The notes beneath the pieces are model-generated. The model worked only from the letters and a program-made list of their open reading frames with translations. It ran no database searches and was not told the DNA's origin. DNA of 33,525 bases, taken from NCBI GenBank assembly GCA_030656575.1, contig JAUSPO010000117.1:1-33525 (forward strand). Reading direction: 5' to 3'. This document shows, in pieces, positions 1 to 7,216 of this stretch. Positions within the stretch are counted from its first letter, which is position 1, and every line of letters begins with the position of its first letter. Both the position numbers and the translations under genes were made by a program. This stretch comes from Bacillota bacterium. Lineage in GTDB: Bacteria; Bacillota; Dethiobacteria; DTU022; UBA8154.

Positions 1-1263
1 GCTCTGTTCCTTGTATTCTTTTAAGATTTCCCGGTCAGAGTACTGATCCAGGATATTAGTGATCAGAACAAAGCAGCTTTTTCGTTCTTTTTCTTTGACA
101 ATAGCCGCTTCATCAGTAAGGATTTCAAACTGCAAGCGGTAGAGGGTTTCTGTATGAGGTGCTCCGTTTTTCGGCTGGCGCCCGGGCTTTCTTTTCTCTT
201 CAGTTACCACCTGTCCCTGCATAGGATAGAAGGGATCACGATGTTGAAGCAGAAACTCCTCTAGAGCCTGCTGGGCGTCGGGCAAACAGGCAAAGCACTG
301 TTTCTCCGCCTTTTTGATGGCTTTCTCCTGTGACTGGCGCTTTTCCAAGAGATTTTTCTCCAAAGACTTGGCCTTACGCCCGTCCAGTACGGAAGAATGT
401 ACTACAATGAAACGGTATCTTCGGCCGTCTATCTCTTCAATAAAGGACTTAGACTTGTAAGTAGCTGCTTTCTTTGCATCAGAAAATGTGCCCAGTTGCT
501 CCCAGTTATCCAGCTGCCAGGCCTTTGCCTTGAGCTCTTTTTCCAGATCAAAGTTGCCTGGAAAGCGTGAGATGAACTGTAAAGAGTGCTTTGCAGCTTG
601 CGTTAAATTATCTTCTGTAATCATGGCCGAATCGGCCACATAGATCACTTTTTGCATTAATTCGGGGTTGAGCATCTTACCCAGTTTGGCCATAAATTTG
701 AAGTTCCAGGTCTTGTCATCGGTGTTGCCACTTTCTACATCGCCAAGCAGTGGGATCTTATCGCCGGTAACACTCAGGCCTACAATAACCTGGTTCAGAT
801 CAGGTCTTTTGTCTTTACTGTAGCCTTTGGTGATATCCAGTTCATCATCATCATCTTCGTATTCACCATAAAAAGACCAGGATGTGGTATCGCTGTGTAT
901 AAAGGAAACGGGTACCTTTTCCTGACAGATGGCGTGCATGCTAAGCGTAGAGAATACTTTTTCTTCACCAGCCAGGTGTAGCTTATCCATTGCCCGGGCC
1001 AGGTTGTAATCACTTAGATCCTCCGGGGTTATCCCTATGCCGAAAAGATTTCCCGTATCCATACCTGTATAAAACTCGTTTACCCGGTAAAGGGGCCTGC
1101 GTCCGCAGAAAATATTGATGACCATGGCCTTTATCCTGGCTCCCGGAGAAAGCAAACATTGTGCCGGGTCCCACGGAAGCAACTCATCAATAATTTTACC
1201 AAACTCCAGTTGGTCGTATAACGCCGCGATGAATCCGGCCGGGCCGGACGTGTAAACAAACAT
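1..1263 (-). CDS. IS1634-like transposase, 3' end cut by the window edge
   Basis: I translated the minus strand and found one uninterrupted frame of 421 codons from ATG at 1263 to base 1, with no stop, so the gene continues beyond the window. A GGGAGG ribosome site lies just before the start (about 1270-1276). The protein has the look of the IS1634 family of DDE transposases. A motif around residue 125 (HSDTTSW) would hold the first catalytic Asp and VADSAM near 211 the second; GYSKDKRPDLNQV around 147-159 is typical of the family. The reading ends at LKEYKEQS, where the region carrying the catalytic Glu normally begins, so the Glu lies outside. It would cut and rejoin the element's own ends. 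I could not fix the terminal inverted repeat; the element's upstream edge probably lies between 1290 and 1400. The visible part is intact. Confidence 0.85.
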   Translation of the reverse strand, partial: MFVYTSGPAGFIAALYDQLEFGKIIDELLPWDPAQCLLSPGARIKAMVINIFCGRRPLYRVNEFYTGMDTGNLFGIGITPEDLSDYNLARAMDKLHLAGEEKVFSTLSMHAICQEKVPVSFIHSDTTSWSFYGEYEDDDDELDITKGYSKDKRPDLNQVIVGLSVTGDKIPLLGDVESGNTDDKTWNFKFMAKLGKMLNPELMQKVIYVADSAMITEDNLTQAAKHSLQFISRFPGNFDLEKELKAKAWQLDNWEQLGTFSDAKKAATYKSKSFIEEIDGRRYRFIVVHSSVLDGRKAKSLEKNLLEKRQSQEKAIKKAEKQCFACLPDAQQALEEFLLQHRDPFYPMQGQVVTEEKRKPGRQPKNGAPHTETLYRLQFEILTDEAAIVKEKERKSCFVLITNILDQYSDREILKEYKEQS

Positions 1264-1455
1264 AACAGCACCTCCCGGTTCTATAATACTATAACCGTAC
1301 CAAAAGTACAAGGTAAAATATGGAAATTAGCGCTGTTTTTGCAACTTTTTTGAACTTTTTTTCTGCAATTGTGTTGCCATTATAAATATTGCGTTTGGGA
1401 AAAGTTAGGTTGTTGAATGTGAGGTGCATCGCAAAAAGCTCAAGTAAAAAAATTC

Positions 1456-1484
1456 TTGACATGTTACGTCCAGCGTGTTATTCT
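1456..1484 (+). promoter_or_regulatory. Consensus sigma-A promoter facing the hairpin-rich non-coding region
   Basis: TTGACA at 1456-1461 and TATTCT at 1479-1484 are separated by exactly 17 bases. No good open frame follows for about 790 bases; the sequence downstream is a run of inverted repeats. This suggests a promoter for an untranslated RNA, or one carried by the end of the neighbouring insertion sequence. The match is direct; promoter activity is inferred. Confidence 0.5.
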
Positions 1485-1556
1485 TAATTTACTGAATTGT
1501 TACTAATAACCTACGCTCCTATGCAGCGTAGGTTTGTCAAAAAGTTTTTTGTTAAA

Positions 1557-1584
1557 CTTATGAATCAAATATTTGATTCATAAG
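1557..1584. repeat. 28-bp perfect palindrome
   Basis: Two 14-base arms, CTTATGAATCAAAT and ATTTGATTCATAAG, are exact reverse complements with no spacer. On DNA this could be an operator or a recombinase/transposase binding site. On RNA it would fold as a very stable stem with a tight loop. It is not followed by a T-tract, so it is not a simple terminator. Confidence 0.7.
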
Positions 1585-1719
1585 TCAATTGAGATAATAA
1601 GATCTCAATTTTGTATGTCAGGACGTTAAGCTCCTGGCAAAAAAAATGGTACACGTGTGTGTAACGTGTATCGGGAAGCTGACAACTTCCCTGTTCCGCG
1701 TCGTTTGTGTTGATGATGG

Positions 1720-1795
1720 AATAAGCTCCTTGGCAGAGCTCTACTCTTTTTTAGGGCTTTTTTTGATCCGTGGAGCTTATTTTATTTTTATTTAA
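1720..1795 (+). terminator. Probable terminator with long stem-loop
   Basis: AATAAGCTCC (1720-1729) pairs with GGAGCTTATT (1772-1781), followed by a T-rich run to about 1793. Inside the loop a second hairpin (AGCTC with GGGCT) is followed by seven T. Either could end a transcript started at 1456. The large loop makes this less certain than a compact terminator. Confidence 0.4.
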
Positions 1796-2053
1796 GTGGA
1801 TAAAAAAACAACTCGTTGTGAACCGGCAATTTCTACGCCTGATTTCGAGGGCGAAGAAAGACCAGCTATTAAATGTCAAGTGACTTTTGAAGAAAAATTT
1901 TAAGTGTCTTGGCATTAATATCCTCTAATCTTGACCAGAAAAAAGCGCATCGCAAACGTCATTAATATCAATTCCAGTATCTGATGATATTGATGGTGAT
2001 CTATTACCTCCCCGGTTCTGCTTTAGTCAGTTTTACAGAAAATGACAGGACAA
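1796..2053. other. Intergenic stretch without a clear gene
   Basis: Only very short frames are present. A 35-codon GTG frame (1796-1903) has no ribosome binding site. A possible stem pairs ATTAATATCA near 1961 with TGATATTGAT near 1986 (one G-U). I see no tRNA, repeat array or recognised riboswitch here. Confidence 0.4.
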
Positions 2054-2126
2054 AATCCCCGGCGAAGCTTTATGCTTTTTTGCCGGGGATTGTTAATTTG
2101 CAGCCCATAGTAAGGGCTGCTTTTTA
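2054..2126 (+). terminator. Tandem hairpins ending in an intrinsic terminator
   Basis: The first hairpin pairs AATCCCCGGC (2054-2063) with GCCGGGGATT (2082-2091). It is followed by a compact terminator, GCAGCCC (2100-2106) with GGGCTGC (2114-2120) around a seven-base loop, then TTTTTATTTTTT. The second is a standard rho-independent terminator. It closes whatever is transcribed from upstream and isolates the two small genes at 2271 and 2582. Confidence 0.75.
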
Positions 2127-2270
2127 TTTTTTAAAAACTCAATACTGTATTAAATAAGTCAGGTAGATGCGAACCCCCGCAGTTGCGGGGACTGTGCGGC
2201 TTGTCCGTGACCCTGCCGGTGACGCTACATATGTTTTTATTTTTTTAAGAGATAGGGATGTTGGAATTAA
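2127..2270. other. Leader region with GC-rich hairpin before the small-gene module
   Basis: CCCCGC (2175-2180), AGTT and GCGGGG (2185-2190) form a tight hairpin in otherwise AT-rich DNA. GTGAC repeats follow at about 2206 and 2220. No clear promoter was found. This could be a recombinase binding region or a regulatory leader; nothing decides between them. Confidence 0.3.
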
Positions 2271-2549
2271 ATGAAAATAGATAGTTTGGGCTTGCCGGAG
2301 AGGATCAAGCAAGCTCTTATGGCGGCGTTGTCAGGGGGTGAACTAATGCTAATTAACAGCATCACTACTGTTGATGTTGTCAAAATATCCGGGTCGCTGG
2401 GAAAGCAGGGCTGGAGTTTATATCAACCACAACAGCCTGAACAACCAGCGGTTGCAGAATTAAATACTGCGCTAGATGGTTTAAAGATATTGAATGATAA
2501 ATTGATAGAATTTAACAAAATTGTTGATGAGCTTCAAGATTATCTTTAA
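2271..2549 (+). CDS. Small protein of unknown function in the recombinase module
   Basis: The frame encodes 92 residues from ATG at 2271; the ribosome site is weak (GGAA a few bases upstream). I do not recognise the family. The N-terminal half is mixed. After a Pro/Gln-rich linker around residue 62-70 the last 30 residues are rich in Leu, Ile, Asn and Asp with heptad-like spacing, suggesting a short coiled coil and self-association. No membrane segment or metal motif is visible. It lies 32 bases before the next small gene and in the same direction as the serine recombinase, so the three probably form one operon. It could be an accessory factor of the element, such as a directionality or copy-control protein, but that is inference from position only. 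Confidence 0.5.
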   Translation: MKIDSLGLPERIKQALMAALSGGELMLINSITTVDVVKISGSLGKQGWSLYQPQQPEQPAVAELNTALDGLKILNDKLIEFNKIVDELQDYL

Positions 2550-2581
2550 CATATGGGAAATATTAAAGGAGGTGATCGATA

Positions 2582-2812
2582 ATGCAAAGAGCAGCAAGAA
2601 TAATTATTGCTATTTTAATAGCACTCATATTGTTTTTACGTGACGAAGTGGGAACTGCACCAATGCCTAAAAAAAATAAGTTACAACAGATATCAATTCT
2701 ATACAATAGCATAAATGACATAAATGATCAGAATATAAATTACGATGTGGCCGCTGAAATACTTTTGTCTTTGCTTCAAACGAAAGGAATTGTTCCAGTT
2801 AATGATGAATAA
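2582..2812 (+). CDS. Small protein with N-terminal hydrophobic segment, recombinase module
   Basis: The frame encodes 76 residues from ATG at 2582, behind an excellent ribosome site (AAAGGAGGTGATC, 2567-2579). Residues 4-19 (AARIIIAILIALILFL) form a single hydrophobic stretch that could be a membrane anchor or an uncleaved signal. The remaining part is soluble and polar, with the pattern of a small helical domain (QQISILYNSIND and VAAEILLSLLQTKG). I do not recognise a family. It sits 30 bases before the recombinase start and shares the AT-rich composition of its neighbours. A role in the same mobile element is likely from context but the function is unknown. Confidence 0.55.
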   Translation: MQRAARIIIAILIALILFLRDEVGTAPMPKKNKLQQISILYNSINDINDQNINYDVAAEILLSLLQTKGIVPVNDE

Positions 2813-2842
2813 TAATATATCTTATTGAAAGGGGGTGAGTTT

Positions 2843-4366
2843 ATGCAAAAAGCAGTAGCATATGGCAGATATTCGACTAATATGCAACGCGAAGAATCTA
2901 TTCAAGCACAAATGAGAGCCATTCGGAAATATGCTGATCAAAACAATATATTTATTATTAAAGAATATGTAGATGTTGCGCAATCTGGACGAAGTGACAA
3001 GAACAGATCTCAATTTAAGCAAATGATAAATGATGCTATGAACAAGCATTTCGATCTAATACTTGTTCATAAACTAGACCGGTTTGCACGTAACAAATAT
3101 GATAGTGTTATACACAAGAAGAATCTAAAAAATTGCAATGTAAAAGTTATTTCGATTACTGAATACATTGGCGAAGGCCCCATCTCTATCGTCATGGAAA
3201 GTCTTTTAGAAGCCATGGCTGAATTCTATTCTTTAAATTTGAAAGATGAATCGCTGAAAGGTTTACTTGAAGATGCTTATAAAGGACTTTTTAATGGGGG
3301 TAGGTCACCACTAGGATATGATATAGTAGAACGTAAATATGTAATTAACGAATGGGAATCTGGTGCAGTCAGAACAATATTTAATATGTATGTAAACGCA
3401 GCAACTTATCAAGAGATAATTGAAAAATTGCATGAAAAAGGCTATAAAACTAAGTCTGGTAAACCGTTTAAAAATACTGGCTTACATGCGATTTTAAACA
3501 ATGAACGATATGCGGGAGTGTATGTTTTCAACAAGATACCACGATCAAAGGATAACGACAATGATATTAGAAACAACAGAATTACTAACTCGGAAGAGAA
3601 AATAATAAGAATTCCGGGGGCTATCCCGGCGATCATAACCACAGAAACATTTAAAAAAGCACAAGAAGTAATGAAGAAACGTAAACAGCGGCCACGGAAT
3701 GAACTAAAAGCTGACGAACAATTTATTTTAACCGGGTTGATTACTTGTAGTTGTTGCGGAAACAAAGTATATGGCAACAGCCGTCGAAACGGTGAGGGTA
3801 AAAAATACCGGTATTATACTTGTAAAAATTATCACAAGGGTGGGGGATGCAGCACAAAACCTGTACCAAAAGAAACGTTTGAAAATCTTATTACCAATTC
3901 ATTAATTAAGAACATTTTTCATCCAAACAATGCTGAGGTATTAACCAAAAGACTTAATGAACAAATTAAAGAAAGGTTCACTCAATCATTCGAAGATGAA
4001 AAAGTTATAAAATCACAATTAACTCAAGTGCAGAATAAAACTAAAAACCTTCTTAAAGCTATCGAAGAAGGAGCAAGTGAATTTATTATAATCAAAGACA
4101 GATTAAAAGAGCTGCAGGAAGAAAAAGAAAAACTGCAATTGCAACTGGATCAGCTACAAATGCAGCTAAATAGAAAAACAATTGATACTGACACGGTCCG
4201 GGAATTCATGGCAAGGGGCCTGGAAAACCTGCAAGCCAGTAATCCCGAAGCTTGCAAAAAACTTTGCAATGAATACGTTGAAAAGATTATTGTTTCACAA
4301 GATGAAGTCAAAATTTATCTCTGTTTCACTTGTGTGGATAGCAATGGTGTCGGGGATGGGACTTGA
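2843..4366 (+). CDS. Large serine recombinase (integrase type)
   Basis: The protein has 507 residues. I chose ATG 2843 because GAAAGGGGGTGAG ends seven bases or fewer before it; an in-frame TTG at 2825 would precede that site. The resolvase domain (about 1-150) carries Arg9 and the catalytic Ser11 in YGRYS, plus LDRFAR at 78-83. A Recombinase domain follows (about 155-280; GGRSPLGYD at 152-160). A zinc ribbon has Cys302, Cys305, Cys327 and Cys336. A charged coiled coil spans roughly 370-450. This is the layout of large serine integrases, which insert and excise DNA by double-strand exchange through a phosphoserine bond. All key residues are present, so it may be active. Its last codons read into the 3' end of convergent tRNA-Leu, as expected if the tRNA end is the attachment site. 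The gene is visibly more AT-rich than the core genes downstream. Confidence 0.9.
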   Translation: MQKAVAYGRYSTNMQREESIQAQMRAIRKYADQNNIFIIKEYVDVAQSGRSDKNRSQFKQMINDAMNKHFDLILVHKLDRFARNKYDSVIHKKNLKNCNVKVISITEYIGEGPISIVMESLLEAMAEFYSLNLKDESLKGLLEDAYKGLFNGGRSPLGYDIVERKYVINEWESGAVRTIFNMYVNAATYQEIIEKLHEKGYKTKSGKPFKNTGLHAILNNERYAGVYVFNKIPRSKDNDNDIRNNRITNSEEKIIRIPGAIPAIITTETFKKAQEVMKKRKQRPRNELKADEQFILTGLITCSCCGNKVYGNSRRNGEGKKYRYYTCKNYHKGGGCSTKPVPKETFENLITNSLIKNIFHPNNAEVLTKRLNEQIKERFTQSFEDEKVIKSQLTQVQNKTKNLLKAIEEGASEFIIIKDRLKELQEEKEKLQLQLDQLQMQLNRKTIDTDTVREFMARGLENLQASNPEACKKLCNEYVEKIIVSQDEVKIYLCFTCVDSNGVGDGT

Positions 4367-4429
4367 ACCCACATGGTGTTATCCACACGGCCCTCAACCG
4401 TGCGCGTCTGCCTGTTCCGCCACCCCGAC
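4345..4429 (-). tRNA. tRNA-Leu (anticodon GAG)
   Basis: On the minus strand the acceptor arms GTCGGGG/CCCCGAC pair. There is a long variable arm as expected for leucine, an anticodon loop TTGAGGG between CACGG and CCGTG, and an encoded CCA at 4345-4347. The last 22 bases of the recombinase gene, on the opposite strand, lie within its acceptor and T arms. The tRNA is complete and should be functional. Confidence 0.93.
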
Positions 4430-4447
4430 ATGCTTTCCTGGATTCTA

Positions 4448-4476
4448 ATTTTAGCATAACAAAAGTGAAAAATCAA
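4448..4476 (-). promoter_or_regulatory. Promoter of tRNA-Leu(GAG)
   Basis: Read on the minus strand, TTGATT (4476-4471) and TAAAAT (4453-4448) are spaced by 17 bases and lie about 20 bases before the tRNA. It is the only promoter-like pair between the tRNA and the divergent crotonase gene. Confidence 0.6.
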
Positions 4477-4606
4477 GGTTAAATCGATTTTTAATGTGTT
4501 TAATCAATTTTAAAGGACTTTCAAGGTTTCTTTTTCTTATAAAAAGGTAACAAAAAGAATTTGTCGAATATATTGTCAGAACATTGATAAGGGGAGAATG
4601 GAGAAG

Positions 4607-5392
4607 ATGCGAGAGAGATTGGTTTGTTGGACTAAGGAGAGTAATATTGCTATTGTTGTCATTGATAACCCTCCCATGAACGTCTTAAGTTTTAAAGTTA
4701 CAGAGGATCTTTTTGAATGTCTCTGTGAGATTAATGCTGACAATAACTGCCGGGCAATGGTTCTTACCGGAGCGGGGGACAAAGCATTTATGGCAGGTGC
4801 TGATATAAATGAGCTTGCAGAGATAATCAGGCTTTCCGCTTCATCATTACCGTATTCAAAAAGGCTGCATGAAACTTTTAATTATCTTGAGAACTTACCC
4901 ATACCTACAATAGCAGCTATTAATGGGTATGCACTGGGGGGTGGGTTAGAACTTGCCTTGACTTTTGATATCCGGATAGCATCAGAAAACGCATTGCTGG
5001 GAGTCCCGGAAATAAAACTTGGGCTTTTCCCCGGGGCAGGTGGTACCCAGAGATTGCCGCGCCTGATAGGGGCTTCTCTTGCCAAGGAAATGCTCTTTTT
5101 TGGTGAGCCTCTGACTGCTGTTGAGTCTTTACGGATTGGTCTGGTAAACAGGGTTGTTCCTCATAATGAAGTTCTTGATGCAGGCAGGAAACTTGCCCTT
5201 CAGCTTGCATCCAGATCGGGAATGGCACTGAGATTGGTTAAAGAAGCGGTTGACCGGGGCATGAAGACATCCCTGGAAGAGGGGTGCAGGATAGAGAGAG
5301 ATCTATTGGAGAGAGCCTTTAAGACAGATGATGCCAGGGAAGGCGTTTGCTCTTTTATCGAAAAAAAGGAGGCTGACTTCAAACACCGTTAA
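4607..5392 (+). CDS. Enoyl-CoA hydratase/crotonase family protein
   Basis: The protein has 261 residues, the usual length for crotonases, which hydrate 2-enoyl-CoA or catalyse related CoA-ester reactions in fatty-acid, butyrate or amino-acid pathways. I see the oxyanion-hole segments (FMAGADI at 61-67; GYALGGG at 107-113) and both catalytic glutamates of true hydratases, Glu115 in GGGLEL and Glu135 in GVPEIKLGL, then FPGAGGTQRL. I chose ATG 4607 because GGGGAG (4591-4596) is at a normal distance; ATG 4598 is in frame but nearly touches that site. It is followed after 22 bases by a LarA-like gene, suggesting an operon. The actual substrate cannot be told from the sequence. Confidence 0.85.
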   Translation: MRERLVCWTKESNIAIVVIDNPPMNVLSFKVTEDLFECLCEINADNNCRAMVLTGAGDKAFMAGADINELAEIIRLSASSLPYSKRLHETFNYLENLPIPTIAAINGYALGGGLELALTFDIRIASENALLGVPEIKLGLFPGAGGTQRLPRLIGASLAKEMLFFGEPLTAVESLRIGLVNRVVPHNEVLDAGRKLALQLASRSGMALRLVKEAVDRGMKTSLEEGCRIERDLLERAFKTDDAREGVCSFIEKKEADFKHR

Positions 5393-5414
5393 GGGATATC
5401 TCTGGAGGAATCTG

Positions 5415-6653
5415 ATGGAAAAATTAAGATTGTATCAGGTTAAGCAAATTATAAATAACGAAAAAATATTTTCTGTAAAAGATGCACTCCGGCATGAACT
5501 CAAGGATAAAAAAATTGGAGGACTCATCCGCCCAGGTCAGAAAATAGCAATTACTGTGGGAAGCAGAGGGATCGCTTCATTAGCGGAAATTGTCAGCAGC
5601 CTGGCAGAATGGCTCCTGGGTTACGGGGCTAAGCCCTTTATTGTCCCTGCCATGGGAAGCCATGGAAATGCCAGTGCCCGGGGGCAGCTTGAGGTTTTAG
5701 AGGGCTATGGGATTACAGAACAACAAATAGGGGTGCCAATTGTGTCCTCCATGGAAGTGATAAAGATCGGGGAAACGTCTTCAGGCAGCCCCGTTTATTG
5801 TGATAAGGAAGCCTATAACTCCGATGCTATTGTTGTGCTAAACAGGGTTAAACCTCATACAACCATGTCAGGCCCGGTGCAGAGTGGACTTATGAAGATT
5901 TTGGCGGTAGGTCTGGGAAATCATAAAGGTGCCGAAAGCATGCATCGTCACAATCTCGAGAAAAACGTTCCCGAAGCTGCCGCAGTTATTTTGAAAAAAG
6001 CGCCAGTTCTATTCGGGGTTGCCATTGTTGGAAACGCTCTTAATAAGCCTTATAAATTTTATGCCATACCGGCAGAACGGATAGAGTTCGAAGAACCGCC
6101 TATTCTTCAGGAAGCCATAAAGATTTTACCTGTTATTCCTTTTGACCATATCGATGTCCTCCTTGTTAGAATGATGGGGAAAAATATTTCCGGTTCAGAT
6201 ATGGATACAAATGTTGTGGGGCAGTGGCGGCGTGTGGGAGGAGAAATTGACAAAAACATCAAACGTATTGCAGTTTTCCAGCTTTCCCCGGAGAGTCACG
6301 GTAATGCTATTGGCGTTGGAATGGCCGATTTTATCACCAGGTCTCTTTACGAAAAAATTAACCTGGATGAGACATATAAAAATGCATTGACAGCTGGTTG
6401 GACAAACGGGGCAAAAATTCCTATGATCATGGAAGATGAAAAAGCTGTTGTGGAAAAAGTAATCTGTGGTTATGACAGTGAAAAACTCCGCCTGGTGTTT
6501 ATAGAAGACACCTTGAACTTACACAAATTTTGGGTTTCTGAAAAAATAAAGGATGAAGCTGCTGCTTCACCCCGAATAGATTTTATTAGCGGGCCATCTG
6601 AAGTATGCTTTTCGCGTGAAGGAAAATTATTGTTGAAGGAAAAAGTTGTCTAA
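5415..6653 (+). CDS. LarA-like (lactate racemase superfamily, DUF2088) protein
   Basis: The protein has 412 residues from ATG 5415 behind GGAGG (5404-5408). It resembles the LarA superfamily, whose characterised members use a nickel-pincer nucleotide to racemise or epimerise alpha-hydroxy acids. Candidate active-site positions are His83 in AMGSHGNA, His148 in VKPHTTMSG, Lys161 in SGLMKIL and His170/Lys171 in GLGNHKG. It differs from classical LarA in the wording of these motifs, so it is probably a divergent subgroup with another substrate. The cofactor-making genes larB, larC and larE are not in this window. Its place directly after a crotonase suggests a hydroxyacyl or hydroxy-acid route, but this is inference. 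A frame opening upstream (TTG-type) overlaps the crotonase and lacks a ribosome site. Confidence 0.72.
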   Translation: MEKLRLYQVKQIINNEKIFSVKDALRHELKDKKIGGLIRPGQKIAITVGSRGIASLAEIVSSLAEWLLGYGAKPFIVPAMGSHGNASARGQLEVLEGYGITEQQIGVPIVSSMEVIKIGETSSGSPVYCDKEAYNSDAIVVLNRVKPHTTMSGPVQSGLMKILAVGLGNHKGAESMHRHNLEKNVPEAAAVILKKAPVLFGVAIVGNALNKPYKFYAIPAERIEFEEPPILQEAIKILPVIPFDHIDVLLVRMMGKNISGSDMDTNVVGQWRRVGGEIDKNIKRIAVFQLSPESHGNAIGVGMADFITRSLYEKINLDETYKNALTAGWTNGAKIPMIMEDEKAVVEKVICGYDSEKLRLVFIEDTLNLHKFWVSEKIKDEAAASPRIDFISGPSEVCFSREGKLLLKEKVV

Positions 6654-6702
6654 GGGTGCTCCCGATAGTATTATTTGTTCGAGAGAGGATGTTGGAGAAG
6701 AG

Positions 6703-7137
6703 ATGAGTAGATGCCCTAAATGCAGGAAACAATTTTTTACAGCATCCTTTAAATGCACTTGCGGTGCTGTCTTTGAACATAATACATGGACTAGCCTATT
6801 TGATATAAAAACGGTTGTTAATATGGAAAGCGATTCTTTTCAAAATACATACCTTTACTATATAAAAGATCTTCCCCGGATAATCAAAGATGAAATGGGC
6901 CTGGAAATTATTTTTAAGAAATACATTGGCTATAAGAAGATAAGAACAAGAAATAATCACGTTGTTCTAATCTTTCGCTTTACTGAAAAAAATGAATCAC
7001 GCTATCTGGCCTGGAATATTAACAACAATATGGTTTTTCGATGTAAAACAAACCAAAGGGAAACCCGGGCGTTTATCGGGGAAAAGGAAATTAATAATTT
7101 AGAAGAATGGGTCCGTTCTCTTGTGGGGGAACTATAG
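6703..7137 (+). CDS. Zinc-ribbon protein of unknown function
   Basis: The protein has 144 residues from ATG 6703, with GGAG at 6694-6697 supporting this start. The N-terminus has Cys4, Cys7, Cys18 and Cys20 (CPKC and CTC), most likely binding one zinc. The rest is a mixed alpha/beta region rich in Lys, Arg and aromatic residues, with no catalytic motif I know. It follows the LarA-like gene by 49 bases in the same direction and may be co-transcribed. Zinc ribbons of this kind often bind nucleic acid or mediate protein contacts; neither is shown here. Confidence 0.55.
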   Translation: MSRCPKCRKQFFTASFKCTCGAVFEHNTWTSLFDIKTVVNMESDSFQNTYLYYIKDLPRIIKDEMGLEIIFKKYIGYKKIRTRNNHVVLIFRFTEKNESRYLAWNINNNMVFRCKTNQRETRAFIGEKEINNLEEWVRSLVGEL

Positions 7138-7158
7138 AAAATAATTTATACCAAAAGA

Positions 7159-7179
7159 TAAGGTGGCAGTGCCACCTTA
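7159..7179. terminator. Bidirectional hairpin between convergent genes
   Basis: TAAGGTGGC (7159-7167) pairs with GCCACCTTA (7171-7179) around a three-base loop. It lies between the ends of the zinc-ribbon gene and the minus-strand membrane gene. Read on the minus strand, TATCTTTT follows; on the plus strand the tail is only weakly T-rich. Confidence 0.5.
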
Positions 7180-7216
7180 CTTCTTAACAGAAAAAGACTA
7201 TGATATTGCTGTTTTT

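Larger units (their letters stand above)
1490..1795 (+). ncRNA. Candidate structured non-coding RNA made of tandem hairpins
   Basis: Downstream of the 1456 promoter the sequence holds consecutive inverted repeats with little spacing. They are AACCTACGCT/AGCGTAGGTT (1508-1517 with 1525-1534), a 28-base perfect palindrome (1557-1584), AATTGAGAT/ATCTCAATT (1587-1595 with 1602-1610), TGTCAGGA/TCCTGGCA (1616-1623 with 1632-1639, one G-U), TACACGT/ACGTGTA (about 1650-1669), GGGAAG/CTTCCC (about 1673-1691), and AATAAGCTCC/GGAGCTTATT (1720-1729 with 1772-1781) followed by a T-rich tract. No convincing coding frame covers it. I do not recognise it as 6S, tmRNA, RNase P, SRP RNA or a known riboswitch. 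Large ornate RNAs such as ROOL and GOLLD also occur near tRNAs and integrases, but I cannot match this one to them. It could instead be several unrelated regulatory hairpins or decayed mobile-element ends. Confidence 0.35.
2271..4370 (+). mobile_element. Probable integrated element end at tRNA-Leu (small genes plus serine recombinase)
   Basis: Two small unknown genes and a serine recombinase form a co-directional AT-rich module whose terminal gene overlaps the 3' end of tRNA-Leu(GAG). An integrase gene convergent with an intact tRNA is a classic integration footprint. No second copy of the tRNA 3' end is obvious to the left within the window. A short resemblance (TGCCGGGGATTG at 2081-2092 versus TGTCGGGGATGG at 4348-4359) is the only candidate. 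The left limit given is the first gene, not a proven boundary. Confidence 0.45.

Noticed and set aside
1796-1903. GTG-started 35-codon frame with protein-like composition
   Set aside because: No ribosome binding site precedes it (AT-rich terminator tail instead) and no similarity is recognisable.
4182-4448. 88-codon plus-strand frame across the recombinase end and the tRNA
   Set aside because: It lies in another frame of the recombinase gene and runs through tRNA-Leu; shadow frame.
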